This document shows, one piece after another, positions 43,759-52,285 of a stretch of DNA of 64,000 nt. Source of the stretch: Candidatus Bathyarchaeota archaeon (GTDB lineage Archaea; Thermoproteota; Bathyarchaeia; Bathyarchaeales; Bathycorpusculaceae). The stretch spans positions 744,001-808,000 of the forward strand of contig JAOZHT010000001.1 in the NCBI GenBank assembly GCA_026014735.1, given 5' to 3'. The notes below the pieces were generated by a model. It was not told where the DNA came from. It searched no databases and worked only from the letters and a program-made list of their open reading frames with translations. The translations under genes were made by a program, and so were the position numbers. The stretch's first letter is position 1, and the number at the start of each line of letters is the position of its first letter.

Positions 43759-44891
43759 TTGGCTTCCTCGCTTAAGTGTATGTTTTTGTGCTCTATTACC
43801 TCTTTGGGTTTATCCGCGCCGAGTCTGCGTTGGACCTCCGATACCTGCAGCCCCTTTATGAGGTTTAGCTCTGCGCTGCTATAGTTGGGGTTGCCCCGAG
43901 CGAATCCGACGCCCCTCTCGTCTGCAAGCACCACCACGTCGCCTTCATTGAAGGTTCCGAGGACACCCACAACGCCTACGGGGAGCAGACTGGCGCCTTC
44001 CAGTATGGCTTTTTTTGCGCCCTCATTCACCTGTATGGTGCCTTTCACTGCGGCGCCAAAGGCTATCCAGCGCTTAACAGCAGGCATTCTCTGCTGAGGC
44101 TTAAAGTAGGTGCCTACCTCTTTGCCTGCTAAGATATCCACAATCACGTTTATGCGGCGGCTGTTAGCGATGACCAGGGGGATGCCGCAGGAAGTGGCGA
44201 TTTCGGCGGCTTTAAGTTTGCTTTGGATGCCGCCTCTGCCCCGTTTACTTTTGCCTTTAAGCCTTGTTTTAAGGTCATCGCTGACCATATCAACGGTTTT
44301 AATTAACTGGGCGCCCGGCTCCGAAGGGTCAGCAGTGTAGAGTCCCTCCACATCGGAGAGGATAATCACCAAATCAGCGCAGATGGCGCCTGCCACAAGC
44401 ACTGCGAGGTTGTCATTATCGCTAAAATTTACCCTATAGCCCTCCGCATGCAGCAATTCATCAACGGAGGTTACATCGTTTTCGTTAATAATCGGGATTA
44501 CTCCCACTTTAAGTAGCAATCCAAGCACATCGCATGTGTGCACGTATGAGGCGCGGTTGGAGAGGTCCTCGGCGGTGAGCAGAATCTGCGCCACCTTCAA
44601 GTCATGTTTCTGGAAGAGCTTACGGTAAAGCGCCATCAGTACGCTTTGCCCCGTGGCTGCGGCGGCTTGCTGAAACGTCACATCCTTGGGTTTAGGGGGA
44701 ATGCCTAGTTCCTCTATGCCTGCGGCGACTGCGCCTGAGCTGACCAGCACGATTTTGTCGCCTTGCCTGTTGGCTGCTTCAATTTGGGCGGCGAGGTTTG
44801 CCATTTGATCCTGGTCAAGTTTGCCGTCGCGGGTGGTTATTCCGCCGGTTCCGACTTTGACTACGATTAATCTTTGAGGCATATTTTTCAC
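43755..44891 (-). CDS. proB: Glutamate 5-kinase
   Basis: The 378-residue amino-acid kinase has VKVGTGGITTRDGKLD (phosphate-binding), VLVSSGAVAAGIEELG, NENDVTSVDELL and KLKAAEIATSCGIPL. A C-terminal PUA-like domain (about 285-360) follows. It phosphorylates glutamate as the first step of proline synthesis and is usually feedback-inhibited by proline. The start is GTG 44891 or ATG 44882; no ribosome binding site is seen, so leaderless translation is possible. Confidence 0.95.
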   Translation of the reverse strand: MKNMPQRLIVVKVGTGGITTRDGKLDQDQMANLAAQIEAANRQGDKIVLVSSGAVAAGIEELGIPPKPKDVTFQQAAAATGQSVLMALYRKLFQKHDLKVAQILLTAEDLSNRASYVHTCDVLGLLLKVGVIPIINENDVTSVDELLHAEGYRVNFSDNDNLAVLVAGAICADLVIILSDVEGLYTADPSEPGAQLIKTVDMVSDDLKTRLKGKSKRGRGGIQSKLKAAEIATSCGIPLVIANSRRINVIVDILAGKEVGTYFKPQQRMPAVKRWIAFGAAVKGTIQVNEGAKKAILEGASLLPVGVVGVLGTFNEGDVVVLADERGVGFARGNPNYSSAELNLIKGLQVSEVQRRLGADKPKEVIEHKNIHLSEEAK

Positions 44892-45000
44892 GTTTGGGGG
44901 TTCGTATTTGGTATATGTGGGGCTTGCTTAAAAATGCAATCAAGTCCCCCTCCAAAAGAATCGCTGATTATGCATCCGAGCTAGAGATTTTATCATAATT

Positions 45001-45030
45001 TAGCATTAAAAATGCTAGCAAATTTTATAA
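45001..45030 (+). promoter_or_regulatory. Palindromic operator and TATA box between proB and hppA
   Basis: TAGCATT-AAA-AATGCTA is a perfect seven-base inverted repeat (45001-45017) lying just ahead of the TATA-like TTTTATAA (45023-45030). The ATG of hppA is about 25 bases after the TATA, as in leaderless genes. The palindrome sits in the BRE region and would suit a repressor or activator. Confidence 0.5.
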
Positions 45031-45049
45031 GGAAAATGGGCATGCGTTC

Positions 45050-47206
45050 ATGTCCATGTACATACCCCTACAAACACTAACCTTTCTGGATAATCCAAAC
45101 GTATTCTGGATTGCCCCGATAGCTGGCATAATCGCAATAATAACATCCCTTTTACTCATGCGGAAAATCAACAAAATAAGCCCCGGATCACCAAAAGCCA
45201 TCGAAGTAGGCAACGCTATCCGCGAAGGCGCATATGCGTTCCTAAAGCGACAGTACAAGACCATCACTGCAATTATCGTGATACTGTTTGCTTTGATTGC
45301 GGTGGCCCTCGGCATTGGAACCGCGGTTGCTTTTCTCATAGGCGCAGTTTTCTCGTTAGCTGCAGGTTACATCGCCATGGATAACGCAACCAAAGCCAAC
45401 GTCCGAACGGTTTCTGCAGCCAAAAACGGACCCAACGCTGCCCTCCAAACAGCATTTTATGGCGGCGCAACGATGGGTTTTGCTGTAGTCGGTTTATCCT
45501 TGTTGGGTGTAAGTTTACTGTTTTTAGCTTATGGCGGCTGGGATGTCCTTTTTAGCGGAACATTCCAAGTTGGCTCACAGACCGGTATTGAAGTTGCAAG
45601 CGCCATAGTCGGTATGGGTTTTGGCGCCTCGCTTGTTGCCCTATTCGCACAGTTAGGCGGCGGAATCTACACTAAGGCCGCTGACGTCGGCGCAGACCTA
45701 GTCGGGAAAGTCGAAGCCGGAATCCCCGAAGACGACCCCCGTAACCCCGCAGTCATCGCAGACAACGTCGGCGACAACGTGGGAGATAGCGCTGGACGCG
45801 GAGCAGACCTCTTCGAATCCGCGGTGGGCGAAAACATCGGTGGCATGGTTATCGGTGGACTCGTCAGCGCAGTAACAGGAAACATACTCTTCTTGATATT
45901 CCCACTGGTTGTCCGCGCCTTAGGCATCTTTGGAACCCTAATCGCCATGCCCTTCGTAAAGCTAAAGCCCAACGAAGTGCACACCCCAATGAAAGCCCTC
46001 CGCAAAGGACTCAACGCAGCCACCATCGTTTCAGGCATCATGTTCCTAGCCGCTTCCATAGCGTTCTTTGGAGAAAACTGGTACTACATCTTCGGATGCT
46101 TGCTAACTGGCCTAATTTCAAGCGTGTTAATCGACCAGATCACAGATTACTACACAGGACGCGACAGAAAGCCAGTTAAATCCATCGCTGAAGCAAGCCA
46201 AACCGGAAGTGCAACCAACATCATCACAGGCTTCGCAGTCGGATTAGAAACAACGGCATTGCCAATCATAACCCTAGTCATCGCATTACTGGTATCCTAC
46301 GTGTTAGGTTCCCAGTTTGGAGCAGCCGTCGGCATTGACCCCTACACAGGCGGAGTCTACGGAACGGCACTGGCAACAATGGGTCTGCTTGCAGTCATGG
46401 GCACAGTATTAGCCCTCGACGGCTTTGGTCCGATCGCTGACAACGCAGCCGGCATCGCAGAAATGGCAGGCGAAACCTCCGGCATAGAAACCATGGAAGC
46501 CCTAGACGCAGTCGGCAACACAACCAAAGCGTTAACCAAAGGCTTCGCGTTGGGTTCAGCATTACTTGCAGCGCAGCTACTCTTCCAGACTTATGCAACC
46601 GAAGCCATGGCTAAGCTGAATCTATCAAGCTTTGTTGTCAACATCGCCGAACCAACAGTTCTAGTCGCAGGTTTCATCGGCGCAATGATACCCTTCCTCT
46701 TCAGTGCACAGGCAATCAGCGCAGTAGGCAAAGCCGCATCACAAATGGTCGCCGAAGTTAGACGCCAATTCAAAGAAATCCCCGGAATCATGGAAGGCAC
46801 CGGCAAACCAGACTATGGCAAAGCAGTTGACATCAGCACCAAAGCAGCCCTCAAAGGCATGGTTATACCCGGCGTAATCGTGGTGGCAGTTCCAATCATC
46901 GTCGGTATCCTCTTAGGGCCAATTGCGGTCGGAGCACTCGTCATCGGAGCAACAATCAGCGCGGTACCACTGGCACTATTCATGAACACAGGCGGCGGCG
47001 CATGGGATAACGCAAAGAAATACATCGAGGCAGGCCACTTCGGCGGCAAAAACAGCCCCGCTCACGGCGCAGCAGTAGTCGGCGACACAGTCGGCGACCC
47101 ACTTAAAGACACAGCTGGACCAAGCCTACACGTGCTCATAAAGCTCCTCAGCACCCTAAGCATCGTGTTCATCCCGCTGTTCCTTAACCTGCTACACCTG
47201 ATCTAA
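45050..47206 (+). CDS. hppA: Membrane-bound H+-translocating pyrophosphatase
   Basis: The 718-residue integral membrane enzyme has about 16 helices. It contains the family motif DVGADLVGKVEAGIPEDDP and DNVGDNVGDSAGRGADLFES, and a final GDTVGDPLKDTAGPSLHVLIK. The motif GNTTKA has lysine K493, where potassium-dependent enzymes have alanine, so this should be the potassium-independent, H+-pumping type. It hydrolyses pyrophosphate and pumps ions outward. The ATG at 45050 gives MSMYIPL. Confidence 0.96.
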   Translation: MSMYIPLQTLTFLDNPNVFWIAPIAGIIAIITSLLLMRKINKISPGSPKAIEVGNAIREGAYAFLKRQYKTITAIIVILFALIAVALGIGTAVAFLIGAVFSLAAGYIAMDNATKANVRTVSAAKNGPNAALQTAFYGGATMGFAVVGLSLLGVSLLFLAYGGWDVLFSGTFQVGSQTGIEVASAIVGMGFGASLVALFAQLGGGIYTKAADVGADLVGKVEAGIPEDDPRNPAVIADNVGDNVGDSAGRGADLFESAVGENIGGMVIGGLVSAVTGNILFLIFPLVVRALGIFGTLIAMPFVKLKPNEVHTPMKALRKGLNAATIVSGIMFLAASIAFFGENWYYIFGCLLTGLISSVLIDQITDYYTGRDRKPVKSIAEASQTGSATNIITGFAVGLETTALPIITLVIALLVSYVLGSQFGAAVGIDPYTGGVYGTALATMGLLAVMGTVLALDGFGPIADNAAGIAEMAGETSGIETMEALDAVGNTTKALTKGFALGSALLAAQLLFQTYATEAMAKLNLSSFVVNIAEPTVLVAGFIGAMIPFLFSAQAISAVGKAASQMVAEVRRQFKEIPGIMEGTGKPDYGKAVDISTKAALKGMVIPGVIVVAVPIIVGILLGPIAVGALVIGATISAVPLALFMNTGGGAWDNAKKYIEAGHFGGKNSPAHGAAVVGDTVGDPLKDTAGPSLHVLIKLLSTLSIVFIPLFLNLLHLI

Positions 47207-47216
47207 GCAGCCAAAA

Positions 47217-47252
47217 GGGAAGTTTCTTTTCTTCCCACCCTTCTTTTGTTTC
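47217..47252 (+). terminator. Hairpin and pyrimidine tract after hppA
   Basis: GGGAAG-TTTCTTTT-CTTCCC is followed by ACCCTTCTTTTGTTTCTG. The T-rich 3' side is consistent with an archaeal terminator. Confidence 0.45.
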
Positions 47253-47257
47253 TGTCT

Positions 47258-47593
47258 CTATACGTTATCTAATGGTGTACTCTGTGGCACGGCGCCGCTG
47301 TAGCCTTCTGCTTTGGTTTTTTTTGCAATCTCCATGCCTGCGTCGGTGAGGTAGAAGAGTTTATAGCGGTTGCGTCCATCCCTTGTCGCCTTTACTTCCT
47401 CCCGAAGCAGACCCGCATTAACTAATACCTCGCATTGCAGGATATCCTTTGACCCCGTTGGAGTCCCTAAACTCTCATCCAGCAAGCTTAGGTAATGTCG
47501 CCTGCTGTCATAAACCGCGATTAAGCAGCCCTTAAGCGCTTCAGTTTGGGTTCTCATGTACCCGCAGATATAATCCTCTAAAGTTTCAACCAT
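47258..47593 (-). CDS. Winged-helix-like regulator, small
   Basis: The 111-residue protein (MVETLEDYICGYMRTQTEAL...) looks like a winged-helix domain: TGSKDILQCEVLVNAGLLR and EEVKATRDGRNRYKLFYLTDAG, with the wing ending YLTDAGMEIA. ATG 47593 is chosen because TAGGTG lies six bases before it, although the frame extends to a GTG at 47602. It is divergent from pelA, so it may influence that gene. The target is unknown. Confidence 0.78.
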   Translation of the reverse strand: MVETLEDYICGYMRTQTEALKGCLIAVYDSRRHYLSLLDESLGTPTGSKDILQCEVLVNAGLLREEVKATRDGRNRYKLFYLTDAGMEIAKKTKAEGYSGAVPQSTPLDNV

Positions 47594-47646
47594 AAAAAAC
47601 ACCTAAAAACCGACATTAAGTCTAGGATAAGAAAGGATTTAAGGTT

Positions 47647-48774
47647 TTGTCCACTCCTGTTGTGGCAACAAAGAAGTGGATCAGCTTGAAAATCGTCGAG
47701 AAAAACCTCCATCAGGGCTTCGTTAAAGTCGTCGCGGACACCTCAGATGACCTCTGGCACCTCTACAACGTCATCTACAGAGGCGACGAAGTCTACGCTA
47801 TGAGCAGCCGCGCCATCAAAACCGACAGTGAAAGCAGCCGCCCCAAAAGTGCTGAACGCGTCACCGCATTCATGGGTGTTAAGGTGGAGTCGGTGGGCTG
47901 GGACAAGTTCCTGGGGAAACTGCGTGTCCACGGCTTAATCATCCATGCCCCCGATATCATCCCCACGGGCGCCCATCATACCTTAGCCATCGCGCTTAAT
48001 CAGCAGATGACCATCGTCAAAAAAGAGTGGCCCAAGCATCTTCTGGACCGATTAACTAGAGCCAGCGAAGTCGAGAAGCCCCTTTTGATTATATCCATAG
48101 ACGATGAGGGCTTTGCCATAGCCGAAACCAAGCAGTACGGCTACGAAACCCGCGTGGAACAGCGTATGCGGCTGCCCGGTAAACAGGACGCTGATAAACG
48201 CGTCGAAGCCACCAAAGCCTACTTCCGGCTGGGACTTGACAGCCTCGAGAAGCTCTGGCGCGTCAAATGCAACCCCATAGTGGTCATAGGCGCTGGATAC
48301 GTCAAAAACGACTTTGTGAATTATCTGCAGGACGAATCCAAGGAGCTCTTCAAATCCGTGGTGGACATCAAAAGCGTCAACAATGGCGGCACCGCAGGCA
48401 TCGATGAGGCACTGCGTTCGGGTGTTCTGCTTAAGACCGCGCATGATTTGCGTATTGTGGAGGAAACCGAGGTTATGGAGGAAGTTATGAAGCGCCTAGG
48501 CAAGGGCGAGGGCACCGTAACCTATGGCCTTGAACCCGTCGAGAACGCGGTGTTGATGGGGGCCGTGGAGAAACTCATCGTCGCTGACACCACATTGCGC
48601 GACGCCGACGAGGAGATGCGGGTTAAACTCGAGGATTTGATGCGTCAAGTGGAGAAACGCAACGCCTCCGTAACCGTGGTAAGCACCGAGCATGAAGCGG
48701 GTTCTAAGCTGCTTTCTCTGGGCGGCATCGTTGGTCTGCTACGTTACCCCCTCTACCGTGAGGCAACAAGCTAA
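47647..48774 (+). CDS. pelA: mRNA surveillance protein Pelota
   Basis: The 375-residue protein has the Pelota three-domain layout: N-terminal Sm-like domain (1-130, with VGWDKFLGKLRVHGLIIHAP), central domain (about 131-260, IISIDDEGFAIAETKQYGYE) and C-terminal L7Ae-like domain ending EHEAGSKLLSLGGIVGLLRYP. It rescues stalled ribosomes (no-go decay) with aEF1A/ABCE1 in archaea. No GGQ motif is present, as expected for Pelota. It starts at TTG 47647. Confidence 0.95.
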   Translation: MSTPVVATKKWISLKIVEKNLHQGFVKVVADTSDDLWHLYNVIYRGDEVYAMSSRAIKTDSESSRPKSAERVTAFMGVKVESVGWDKFLGKLRVHGLIIHAPDIIPTGAHHTLAIALNQQMTIVKKEWPKHLLDRLTRASEVEKPLLIISIDDEGFAIAETKQYGYETRVEQRMRLPGKQDADKRVEATKAYFRLGLDSLEKLWRVKCNPIVVIGAGYVKNDFVNYLQDESKELFKSVVDIKSVNNGGTAGIDEALRSGVLLKTAHDLRIVEETEVMEEVMKRLGKGEGTVTYGLEPVENAVLMGAVEKLIVADTTLRDADEEMRVKLEDLMRQVEKRNASVTVVSTEHEAGSKLLSLGGIVGLLRYPLYREATS

Positions 48775-48806
48775 AATGGAAGCATGCCTTCAGATGGGTG
48801 ATTGCC

Positions 48807-49142
48807 ATGATGTCTCCTGACTGGAAATACGCTGAAACCGTCCAGAAACGCATAAGGATAACCCGCGTTGACCCCAAAAGCCACCACGTCGACGCATCTG
48901 ACCTTGACTTCGGCGGGCACCTCTGCCTAGACGCCGACGCAGCGCTGGATCTGGGTAAGGTTAAGCGGGCAAAAATCTATGTCGCCACCATCAAGGTTTA
49001 CCATGCCGAATTCACCGATGACCTGGAGCGGCAAATGACCGAGTCCGCGCTGGGCGACATAGAGCATCTGCGGGCAATCCAAGCCATGAAGGCGACGGGT
49101 TCAGCCTTAACTAAGCTGCAGTTGACGGCTCTTAAGCACTAG
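48807..49142 (+). CDS. Small protein downstream of pelA, unknown
   Basis: The frame gives about 111 residues (MMSPDWKYAETVQKRIRITR ...), with an acidic beta-strand-like middle (DASDLDFGGHLCLDADAALD) and a helical C-terminus rich in Ala/Leu. GGGTGATT lies before the ATG at 48807 and serves as ribosome binding site, 33 bases after pelA. It may be part of the pelA transcription unit. No family was recognised. Confidence 0.65.
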   Translation: MMSPDWKYAETVQKRIRITRVDPKSHHVDASDLDFGGHLCLDADAALDLGKVKRAKIYVATIKVYHAEFTDDLERQMTESALGDIEHLRAIQAMKATGSALTKLQLTALKH

Positions 49143-49512
49143 CCCATCCACTGCCTGCACCTCTGCCGCTTACGCACAGACCTCCCTCCCCTTACATAAA
49201 GCAGCAAGCCGTTTTTCTATAGTTGTTGTTGTGGGAGACCCCCCTTTACACAACAACAACCCAAGGTTTGTGCCAAACAATCCGATTTGGCTTCAGGCTT
49301 TAGGGCGCACTGCAGGCTGGTTGTGCAATTTGCCACAAGCAGAACACCCAAACACCACCCACCCCTCTCTCTTCCTCGAACCACTAATAGAAGCCAAATA
49401 TGCCTGAACCGATCTTCCCCGCTATAGGTGAAATCAGTCATAGTAAAACTCGTTTTATGTTTAAGTAACAAACTTGGAAGAGTCTGCACGCTGAGATTTA
49501 AGGAAATGTTAT
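49143..49512. other. Gene-free stretch containing a perfect 12-base inverted repeat
   Basis: Between the pelA downstream gene and the secreted protein at 49513 lies an arm GTTGTTGTTGTG at 49222-49233 and its exact complement CACAACAACAAC at 49249-49260, separated by 15 bases. Several purine/pyrimidine-rich runs follow. No convincing gene was found here. Confidence 0.55.
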
Positions 49513-50286
49513 ATGCACAAGGGACAACAAGCCTGTATGGCTGCTTTACTTTCAAGCAAACGGAAAAAAAGCTTTATCGCTATCGCAGTTATCCTGCTTG
49601 CTTTCTCTATCCTCGTTATCGGCGGGATAGTTTTAAGTCAGTTATCCAATGCTAACTCGGAGCCTAAACCGCTTGAAATGGAGGATTCCACCTCATTTCA
49701 AGTGATTCTGCTGATAAATCAAACAAATGCATTGCAAGACGGCTATTTGCCCGCCCAGGTAACCGTAATAACCTCCGAGGAAAACGAAAACTCCTCCTTA
49801 ATCTTTGAATCAAACTTGCCCGATTTAGAGTGCCAATTCAGTCCTCCAATAATTAGCTCTAACGGCACAAGCACTCTGTGGATACATGTACCCGAATCTA
49901 CACCGACGGGCAACTACACCTTAACCATCACTGGCCAAAGCAATCAAAGGGCAGATAACGATTCCTGCGTCCTCTCAGTGGTTGACACGTCTGTTCTGAA
50001 CCGCGCTGTCACTGTCCACGGGTTTGCCATCGATGCACGGAACCCTCATGCCGTCTTAGATTCGATACTGTTTGTAGATACTGAAACTGGTCAAGGAGAA
50101 ATCCGACAAGCTATAAGTGGCAATTACGGCGCTGCCCTGTTAAATCAGCACATATACAATGTTACAATAAAAGCAACCCGAATGGATATAACGCCGCATC
50201 AACCACTCACCTATAAAACAGTGCTGTATGTTTATGCTCCCGAAGGCGAAAACTCAATGTATTCAAGCTGGTGTATCCCAGATTAG
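49513..50286 (+). CDS. Secreted or membrane-anchored protein, unknown
   Basis: The 257-residue protein has an N-terminal hydrophobic helix (FIAIAVILLAFSILVIGGIVL) preceded by basic residues. An extracellular region rich in Ser/Thr/Asn follows, with several N-glycosylation sequons (NQT, NGT, NYT). It is likely beta-sandwich in fold: STLWIHVPESTPTGNYTLTI is an Ig/FN3-like strand pair. The function is unknown. Confidence 0.75.
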   Translation: MHKGQQACMAALLSSKRKKSFIAIAVILLAFSILVIGGIVLSQLSNANSEPKPLEMEDSTSFQVILLINQTNALQDGYLPAQVTVITSEENENSSLIFESNLPDLECQFSPPIISSNGTSTLWIHVPESTPTGNYTLTITGQSNQRADNDSCVLSVVDTSVLNRAVTVHGFAIDARNPHAVLDSILFVDTETGQGEIRQAISGNYGAALLNQHIYNVTIKATRMDITPHQPLTYKTVLYVYAPEGENSMYSSWCIPD

Positions 50287-50397
50287 AGGATAAATTATAA
50301 CGAAGCGGATAACTCACCAATCACTTTAACAACTCTCTCGTCGCCAGCTTCATTTGCATAACTACGTTTTTGTATCTCTTCGCTCTTTTGCGTTGGT

Positions 50398-51138
50398 GTG
50401 GTAGCTTTGAAGGTTATTCCGGTACTTGACCTCTTAAACGGCTCCGTCGTGCATGCAGTGAGGGGGCAGCGCAGCCAATACATGCCCATCAAAAGCGTGC
50501 TCAGCAAATCCGCCGACCCAGCCGAGGTTGCAGCATCATTCAAGGCGCTGGGCTTTTCGGAGCTCTACGTCGCCGATTTAGACGCCATCATCGACTGTAC
50601 CCTCGCCTTCCCCGTAGTCAAACGCATCGCCGCGCAAACCGGACTCTCGCTGATGGTGGATGCTGGCGTAACCAGCCTCGACCGCGCCCAGCGGCTGCTC
50701 AGCGGCGGCGCTTCCAAACTCGTCGTCGGAACCGAGACGCTGCAAAGCAAAAGCTTCATTTCAGAAGCCATCAAGCGTTTTGGGGCAAACCGCGTCGTGG
50801 TCAGTTTAGACATGAAGGGCACTCAGGTAGTGGCTAAAGCGGGGTTTGACGGCAGCAAAGAGCCCCTGGCGCTGCTGGAGGAATTCCGTGCGCTGGGCGT
50901 GGAGGAGGTTATTGTGCTGGATTTGCTGCGCGTGGGCAGCGGCGAAGGCGTCAACGTCGAATTCATCCGCCAAGCCATCGGCGTCGGCGTTAAGGTTGTT
51001 GTGGGCGGGGGCGTCCGCGGCATAGAAGATTTAGTTGAACTCAGACAGCTGGGGGCGTCTGGGGCGCTGGTGGCCTCGGCGCTTCACAGCGGCAAAATTA
51101 CGGTTGCAGACCTCAAAGCAGCCGGTATGCTGCCCTAA
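50398..51138 (+). CDS. HisA/HisF-family protein (not clearly HisA)
   Basis: The 246-residue (beta/alpha)8 barrel has KVIPVLDLLNGSVVHAVRGQ, VADLDAI, VVVGTETL-type (LVVGTETLQS) and VVVGGGVRGIEDLVELRQLG, the HisA/HisF barrel signature, where aspartates in strands 1 and 5 act in catalysis. The archaeal group known as hisA/hisF-related proteins is distinct from true HisA, and no other his genes are here. The stop overlaps the minus-strand gene by sharing CTAA. The start GTG 50398 or TTG 50407 is uncertain. Confidence 0.85.
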   Translation: MVALKVIPVLDLLNGSVVHAVRGQRSQYMPIKSVLSKSADPAEVAASFKALGFSELYVADLDAIIDCTLAFPVVKRIAAQTGLSLMVDAGVTSLDRAQRLLSGGASKLVVGTETLQSKSFISEAIKRFGANRVVVSLDMKGTQVVAKAGFDGSKEPLALLEEFRALGVEEVIVLDLLRVGSGEGVNVEFIRQAIGVGVKVVVGGGVRGIEDLVELRQLGASGALVASALHSGKITVADLKAAGMLP

Positions 51139-51848
51139 ACCCGCCTCAAAAGGCACACGATGCCGCCAAGCTGCGTTAACCGTGCGCCGGCTCCGGATTC
51201 AGCATCTATCACGCGGGTTTTAACTTGGCGGTTTTGGGCAACCTGCATGAGGCGGTGCACCCGGTTTTTCTGGCGGCTCTCGCTCAGGTACTGGTTGGTG
51301 AGGAGCAGGTAGTCGGGCTGGGGTTTGCCGGGGAGCTGCTGGTCAAAAATGAGGTTTTCGGCTTCAACCAGCGAGAAAGAAACCAAATTCTCGTTTAATC
51401 TGCGCTCCAAAAGCTCAAGCAGATTCTCCGTTTCCTCCGCGGCGTTCTGGGCGATGAGCTCTTTGAAGCTGGGTTTCTGGGTTAACGCGGCGACCTGCGG
51501 CGGCGCCGAGGCTGAGCCGGCTATCAGGGCAATGGATACTTTGTTTGTACCCGAAAAAAGCCATGCATGATGCCCCGATAGGTGGTTTTGGAGTTCCTGC
51601 CCAAAGCTGCTGCGGGGCGGCGAGGCAATGATGATGCTTCGTACGCCTTCTTTTAGGGTGGGGCGCAGGGCGTTGATGATGGCTTCGTGGAAGTTGTAGA
51701 GGCCTTTTTGGTCGCGGCGGTCGGGCAGGGGGATTTGCTGTTGGTGTTTGGCGACTTGGCTGAAGATTTGCCAGATTGATGCGTGGTCAGCTTCGACGCC
51801 CACGAGGACCGCGACGGGGTAGCCGCGTCTGTAGCTTTTAGGTTTCAT
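51135..51848 (-). CDS. Short Pelota/eRF1-like protein lacking the N-terminal domain
   Basis: The 237-residue protein starts PVAVLVGVEADHASIWQIFS, a central-domain (eRF1/Pelota domain 2)-like strand-helix pattern, and ends SGAGARLTQLGGIVCLLRRV, which parallels the Pelota end EHEAGSKLLSLGGIVGLLRY. No Sm-like N-terminal domain is present and no GGQ motif is seen, so it is not a normal release factor. It may be a stand-alone ribosome-associated factor related to Pelota or the VLRF1 group (inference). Confidence 0.75.
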   Translation of the reverse strand: MKPKSYRRGYPVAVLVGVEADHASIWQIFSQVAKHQQQIPLPDRRDQKGLYNFHEAIINALRPTLKEGVRSIIIASPPRSSFGQELQNHLSGHHAWLFSGTNKVSIALIAGSASAPPQVAALTQKPSFKELIAQNAAEETENLLELLERRLNENLVSFSLVEAENLIFDQQLPGKPQPDYLLLTNQYLSESRQKNRVHRLMQVAQNRQVKTRVIDAESGAGARLTQLGGIVCLLRRV

Positions 51849-51943
51849 AGTTTTCAGCTTACTCTCTGTGTATGGGCTATTTTAGATGTTGCCCTGTGCA
51901 TGGAACGGCACGTTTATGAAAGCCAACGCCGCCTAGTAAATGG

Positions 51944-52285
51944 ATGCTTATGGTTAAAATCTCAACGCAGCCAGAGCTCAAAGAAGAACTCTCCAAAACC
52001 AAGACGGCGATGGCGCTCTTCTACGCCAACTGGTGCGGATACTGCATGCGTTTCCTGCCCAGCTTCCAGCAGTGGGTAGACGGGCAGAAATTCGAAGCCG
52101 TCATCTACGTGGTCCTCGACGACTACGATAGCCCACTCTGGGACGACTTCCAAATCTCAGCGGCGCCATCGGTGATCTATTTTGTCGACGGCAAAGTCAG
52201 CAGGCGCCTAGACGCCAAACTGGGCAGAGGCATAACCCAAGCTGACTTTGAAGCTTGGATAAAAGACTTCAAGCTGCAGCGTTAA
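51944..52285 (+). CDS. Thioredoxin-like protein (CGYC)
   Basis: The 113-residue protein has the redox motif WCGYC (C31-C34) preceded by LFYANW, and a cis-proline region SAAPSVIYFVDG. It could be the electron donor for MsrA or other reductases (inference). The ATG start at 51944 is one of two close ATGs. It is convergent with the methyltransferase, sharing a TTAA stop overlap. Confidence 0.88.
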   Translation: MLMVKISTQPELKEELSKTKTAMALFYANWCGYCMRFLPSFQQWVDGQKFEAVIYVVLDDYDSPLWDDFQISAAPSVIYFVDGKVSRRLDAKLGRGITQADFEAWIKDFKLQR

